From Smittia aterrima (lineage: Eukaryota > Arthropoda > Insecta > Diptera > Chironomidae), in contig CP093831.1 of NCBI GenBank assembly GCA_033063855.1, forward strand, positions 3,162,001 to 3,226,000: a stretch of 64,000 nucleotides of DNA, written 5' to 3'. The stretch's first letter is position 1. The number at the start of each line of letters is the position of its first letter. This document shows, in pieces, positions 59,082-64,000 of the stretch. Both the position numbers and the translations under genes were made by a program. The notes beneath the pieces are model-generated. The model worked only from the letters and a program-made list of their open reading frames with translations. It searched no databases and was not told where the DNA came from.

Positions 59082-62000
59082 ATGAACGTCTCAGAGATTG
59101 TGATTGACTGTACTAGTAGCTGTAAATATTTAGCTCATGGCATTGCATTAACGAAATGTTTAACGAAGCGCCAATTCGACGAGGAGAAGTTGTGTTCCTT
59201 CCTTTTGCTGACTTGCGGGAACTTTCAGAAAAATCTTGACGAAAACGTAAGTTGAAAGCTATAATTAGATCGCAACAGGTTGTTAATTAGCCATTGTTTT
59301 AGGGAAGAAGCGCTCTTCACTTAGCTTGCTCCAACTCAAAGGCAATAGTCGCCGAGTTCTTGCTTAAAAATGGAGCAAACGTTCATCAGAAAGATATTGA
59401 ATCAAGTTTCACTCCACTGCACAGAGCGATTCATTACGCTTGCCTTGAACTTATTCCTGTTCTCAAACGATTTGGTGCTTCATTCGATAACCTCGACTTG
59501 GATTTTTACACGCCACTTCAATTGATCCCTAAGCCTTCCATTCTCGAAAGACAAAAATCGGAATTTTTCGTCAATGTCTGGGGAAAGAACAAGAACTACA
59601 ACTTGGGAATAGGAAACATTACGACTAGGAATCAACCTGATGTTGTCAAAGGACTACCGGCGATATCAAAGGCTTCTATTAATAAGTTTCATAGCCTCTT
59701 CTTAACGTCTTCTGGTTCATTTTGGGGCTGCGGACACAGCAAAGAAGGAAGATTTGGAATTGGAAATGAAGCTACTTTGACAAGCTCACAAGAGATTCCA
59801 GTTAAATTTAATCACAAAAACGAAAAGATAATCGAAGTGTCAGCTGGCTTATCACATTCGCTCATTCTCACAAACAAATCTGTTTACGCAGCTGGTTCTA
59901 ACAAACATCTTCAGTTGGGAATTAAAAATGTCGACTCAGCGTTAGTTTTCAAGGAAGTTCAGCTTGATCGAGCTGATATTGACGTCAAAAACATGTTGAG
60001 CATTGTTGCCAGCGACTTTCATTCAGTTTTCGTTTCTAAAAATGGAGTTTTTGTTTGCGGACTTAACGTCGGACAATTTGGAGGCATTCAAGAGTCAATT
60101 GCGATTCCAAGACGTTTGCCTTGCCCTACCCAACCAAATCCACAAATCATTTGGGCAACAAGTAATAACGCATGCATCTGCATTTATCTCGTTGATAAAA
60201 AATCGAGCACACTCTTCATCTTCTACAATCGAAAAATCAAGACGTACAAAAATCCTTTGTAAGTTAAACTGAAATTGTTTCTGAAATTTATTTTAATTTT
60301 TCTTTCTGAAATTTTAGAAATGAAACACTCAAATCTTGTGTAATCAACGGTGGCGAAATGTTGTATAACAGCGATGAAGTTGTAAAGCATTCTAGTCGTA
60401 AGTTGAGTCATTGACCATCTTTTAAACTTATTGATCGTTATTAATTATTCAGAAAAACCTTTGACGATCACGATCATGACGGAGAACAAGAATATCTTCA
60501 TTTGGTATGAAGACATCATGCAATTCGTCAAAGTTCACATCTCAGCTTTGTTTTCGACTCAAATCACTTCAATGTCTGCTTGTGGAGATGATCTGCTGTT
60601 GCTTGCAAATGGACATCTCTTTCAAGCAGCGATACAACATAAAGCGCCCAAAATGTATCAAGTGGATTCCGAATATCAGGAGTTTACCTCGAAACGTGAC
60701 ATTGCTGAATATTTCTGCTCAAAGTTCTCAATCAAAAGGATCCAACATCTATCGAATGTCGTCGATTTTTGCTGCGATGTCGACGGAGAGAGCTTCATTG
60801 CGATTCTTTCGCAAATCTCTGTTCAAGTGAAGGAACCAGAAAAGGAAATTTATGATTTCTCTGTTCTACTCGAAGATTATCAATTTGAAGGAAGCGGTAT
60901 CATGGACGTGACCTTCGTCGTTGGTCGTCACAGTTTTCCTGCGAACCGTTTTGTTGTATCAGCGAGATCTAAACATCTTAGAAGTCTGATAGAAAGCAAC
61001 AAATTTACCATCGAAAATGAAAAGTTAACTCCTGAAATGTTCAAATGCGTATTGAAGTGGATTTACAAGAATAATCTGACGGAAGAAGATTTAAGAGAAC
61101 TCTTTGAATCGTCGAAGGAAGAAGTCAACAAGGAATTGGCAAAAGATTTCGCAGATATTTTAAACGAATGGAAGCTTGACAGCATCTTGAGTTGCATCGC
61201 AAATATAAAAGTTTTTGAAAAACTTGTTCCAAGGCAAGAGAAGTTGAACCATAAGTCATTTAAATGGTTCTCATTGGAGAAGCTTCCTGAACTCTATGAC
61301 GTTACAATCTTATTGGATGAGAATCAGAAACTTAGAGCACACAAAGTGATCTTGATGATGAGGATCGAGTACTTCAAGATGATGTTTTATCACAGCTGGA
61401 GTGAGAACAGTACAATCGACTTGCGTCACGTTTCTATCAATTTTATGAAGCCAATAATTCAGTTTGCTTATGACAATGACGCTGGAGCGTTGAAAAGTGC
61501 AAACTTTACTGAGAATTTCATGTACAATATGATCGCGATTTTAGATCAATATTTGATCGAGAACGTTAAGAATATCTTCGAAACGATGATAATGAGAAAG
61601 GTTAATCTTCGTAATTGTTCGGAGAATCTTGAATTCAGCTTCGCGTACAATTGTCAACTTCTCAAAGACTTTTGCATGGAATTTATTTGCTTGAATCTGT
61701 CGCGACTGTTAGAAGGCAATGTTCTCGATCCACTGGACGTTGACTTATTGAAAGAACTAAGCACGTACTATCGTAAATATTTCAAATACGAATCTGACTC
61801 TAATCACATCATAACTCCCGCGTTCGATGCGCCAACTGATGAAGAGATCGAGAGTATCGTAGGACAATTTGACTTCTCATCCTACAGCGAAGCAATTCAG
61901 CAATCTTTGAAGAAGACACCGAAAAACAAGAATAGACTTTCAAAATCCGAGGTGCTAAGAAGGAATTACGAGAAAGAGGGTTTAAAGAATATTCGGAATG

Positions 62001-62695
62001 AGGAAGAAACGTCTGAACCTTTAACTCCAAAATCTCCGGAATCCAATGAAAGTTCAGCAATCATTGAAGAGGACAAAAAGAATTGGCAGAAGAGGGAACG
62101 AAAGGACAGTGGAAAGCGTAAAGCTGTTTTGACTGCAGCTGTTAAACTAAATGAGATTGTAAGGAACGAAACTGTTCAGCATGAGCCAATGGTTGACTTG
62201 AAGAACTTGAGAAACTCTATCAGCGAAGAACCGGAGCCATCACGAAACATCATCACACTTGCCGATTTCGGCATCAAAAGCAAGAAGAAAATTGTTATTC
62301 CAGAGGCTGCTAAAGTTCAACCAGAACAAGTTGAAGCAAAACCAGCGTGGAACATGAGCAACGTTGAATTGAAGCCAGTCAATCAACAACAAGGTTCATC
62401 CGATCTCTTCAAGTCAACGTCGAAGAAGAAAGCTTCATCTCCTAAACCTTTGCCAACAGAGAAGAACTTCTCATCGATCGTTCGAGATGAGCGTAAAGAC
62501 AAATCAAACTACGAAAAGATCAAATCAAAGTCTCTGATACTTACGCAAATCGAAGAAAAAGCAATCATGGAGCTTTCTGAGTTTTACAACATCGACAACA
62601 TTTTCGACGAATCAATCAAAATCGAGAGAAAAATTCACAAAACATCGCAAAACCTTTCGCAATGGCAATATCAATCAACTGCCACATTTTCATGA
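59082..62695 (+). CDS. IBtk: Inhibitor of Bruton tyrosine kinase homologue (ankyrin-RCC1-BTB-BTB)
   Basis: Exons 59,082-59,246, 59,303-60,258, 60,318-60,397, 60,453-62,695; 1,147 residues. Start chosen because MNVSEIVIDCTSSCKYLAHG aligns with the IBTK N-terminus (DCTSKC type). Order: two ankyrin repeats (about 55-125, GRSALHLACSN, FTPLHRAIHYA), RCC1-type beta-propeller repeats (about 140-430, VWGKNKNYNLGIGN, GCGHSKEGRFGIGN), BTB1 (about 548-620, MDVTFVVGRHSFPANRF), BTB2 (about 681-760, YDVTILLDENQKLRAHKVIL) with a BACK-like stretch, then a charged disordered tail. The conserved IBTK C-terminus FSSIVRDERK and LTQIEEKAIMELSEFY is present. In other animals it is a Cullin-3 adaptor and Btk inhibitor; that role is inferred here. 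Confidence 0.93.
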
Positions 62696-62771
62696 ATTAT
62701 GGAAACGAAAATAGCAAATGACAATTCTCAGCAATAAATTAACGAAATGAACTTAAAAGATTTATTCAATT

Positions 62772-64000
62772 TCACGATACAGTCCGCACTGAAACGTAGG
62801 TTCTTCTCCGTCTTCGTTTGCATCCAAATATGAATTGAGTCATGAAGCAAACTGAGAGCACCAAGCCGATAAAATTAAGTATCATCGATGTCAGTAAAAT
62901 GTGTGTCCAAGTTGACAGTTCATTACAACTTAAATCTCTAAAATGAACGATGTTTCCACCTTCGGGTAGCTCCACATGTCCATTCGAGTCAATACTCTCT
63001 CGTGAAACATTCGCTACAGGGTTCACATTAAATATGCAAATGCACGAGGAGCTGTTGATAAAAACATTCTCGGGAAAGCACTTTTTGTTGTCTGACTCGA
63101 GGCTGATGTAGTGGAAAGACGCATAAATTAAAGCGAGGGTGGTGAGAAACACTGACATGACAATTATCACACTAGCGTTCATCTAAAACAATTTAAATTA
63201 CTATACAAGTCCAAGACGTAGATCAAAATTGTTCTCACCTTGAGGAACCAGAAAAAGTTTGCTTTTAGCTTCGAGCGGGTTCGTTTAAAGGTCAATAAGT
63301 AAAGTCCCAGTAAGCCCGAAGCGATAATTATCAATCCGCTCCAGAAAGGATTTTGTTGAATCGGCGTCGAATTCGCGAATAAACAAATCCATCCTCCTAA
63401 TGTTAAAAGACTGAATCCCACGACGATCTTTAAGATGAGAACAAACTGCGCTAACCATACATATCGAATATTCAAAGCATTTGAAGAAGATGAAGGAGCT
63501 GTTGATAATTAAAATGATCATTCATTACTTTTAATTAATGTGAGATAAGAGAAAGTCTCACCTTGAAAATGTTTGCTTGTTACTATCATTCGCGAGTGAC
63601 GTAACGATTGTCTCGTCGGTTTGTGTCGTCCGATTATATTTTGTCCCTTAATGTTTTGTGGAACTGTCGTCGACATGTAAACAGTCTAAATAGACAGAAG
63701 ATGAATACCAATTAGCAAAACTGAGCTGTTTATACTTGTTAGAGTAGAACGTTGAATAATCCAAATTCACGTGAGTCATAGCGGCGGAATAATTTACCTG
63801 TGATGGTGATGACGGCAATGTCGACTCAGGTAGCATAAACTTTGGACTTTTACTTCGATTACTGTTCATGCTATTTTTCCGACTGATTTCCGATCGATCT
63901 TGTCTTGTAGGAGAAGATGAAGGAGTTGCAGTTGTCGATGAAGATCCTGATGCAGAAGAAGTCGCACTGACTTTGTCTTGAGTCTTCGGGTCATCAGTAA
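62772..64000 (-). CDS. Sspn: Sarcospan-like four-TM membrane protein (partial, N-terminus beyond window)
   Basis: Exons on -: 64,000 (open)-63,798, 63,685-63,562, 63,498-63,239, 63,182-62,772 (stop). A Ser/Thr-rich disordered cytoplasmic N-terminus is followed by TM1 (WLAQFVLILKIVVGFSLLTL), TM2 with PFWSGLIIIASG, TM3 (VIIVMSVFLTTLALIYASF), an extracellular loop with N-glycosylation sites and the cysteines of SSCICIFN and LSCNEL, TM4 (LLTSMILNFIGLVLSVCF) and a basic tail ending YVSVRTVS. PFW(A/S)G, the DSCQC-like loop, RDxxxC before TM4, MILN in TM4 and the YVxVR tail are the sarcospan pattern. Sarcospan belongs to the dystrophin-glycoprotein complex. Converges on IBtk with 76 bp between stop codons. 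Confidence 0.75.

Noticed and set aside
1..64000. CRISPR arrays, operons or bacterial-type regulation
   Set aside because: Spliced genes with GT-AG introns and insect gene families throughout; no spaced direct-repeat array is seen.

Overview
The window reads as nuclear DNA of an insect, most likely a fly with a compact genome (a midge or mosquito-like dipteran). Evidence: AT-rich sequence, GT-AG introns of mostly 50-130 bp, and Drosophila-like genes (Nckx30C, slouch, IBtk), divergent insect ionotropic receptors and an array of insect GH1 glycosidases. Species identification is inference.

Layout. 1-1,550: 3' exons of a K+-dependent Na+/Ca2+ exchanger (Nckx30C), + strand. About 3,140-37,770: a very large inverted duplication (palindrome) centred near 19,960, with each arm carrying a complete copy of the NK1-class homeobox gene slouch (slou). 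The two slou genes are transcribed away from each other (copy A on -, 14,995-18,401; copy B on +, 21,023-24,427) and encode what looks like the same 516-residue protein. A ~1 kb sequence, here called R, occurs four times, at both ends of each arm (3,605-4,595; 18,822-19,820; 20,091-20,602 truncated; 36,154-37,104). The inner ~10 kb of the arms is nearly identical and the outer 5-6 kb is strongly diverged. The right arm is interrupted by an ionotropic-receptor gene (IR1, 30,558-32,491). A third, exon-free copy of the slou intron 2 and downstream region lies at 38,045-39,925, and a fourth fragment at 51,222-52,215.

40,122-50,434: five tandem + strand GH1 family beta-glucosidase/myrosinase-like genes, four with an N-terminal membrane anchor and one with a cleavable-type signal peptide. 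One intron carries a ~415 bp TIR/MITE-like insertion, and another intron has been lost. TGATAAG (GATA) sites sit about 200 bp upstream of the ATG in genes 2-5, which suggests shared midgut-type regulation (inference). 52,432-56,815: two more tandem ionotropic receptors, close relatives of IR1.

57,494-58,852: an hnRNP L/smooth-like RNA-binding protein lacking the first RRM. 59,082-62,695: an IBtk homologue (ankyrin, RCC1, two BTB domains). 62,772-64,000 (- strand, running off the window): a sarcospan-like four-TM protein. Flanks are ordinary single-copy genes; 3-57 kb is a rearrangement-rich zone in which a developmental regulator's locus has been duplicated, inverted and fragmented among expanding chemosensory and digestive gene families. 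No tRNA, rRNA or CRISPR array was recognised. Whether the palindrome is a real fixed structure or partly an assembly of diverged haplotypes cannot be settled from sequence alone.
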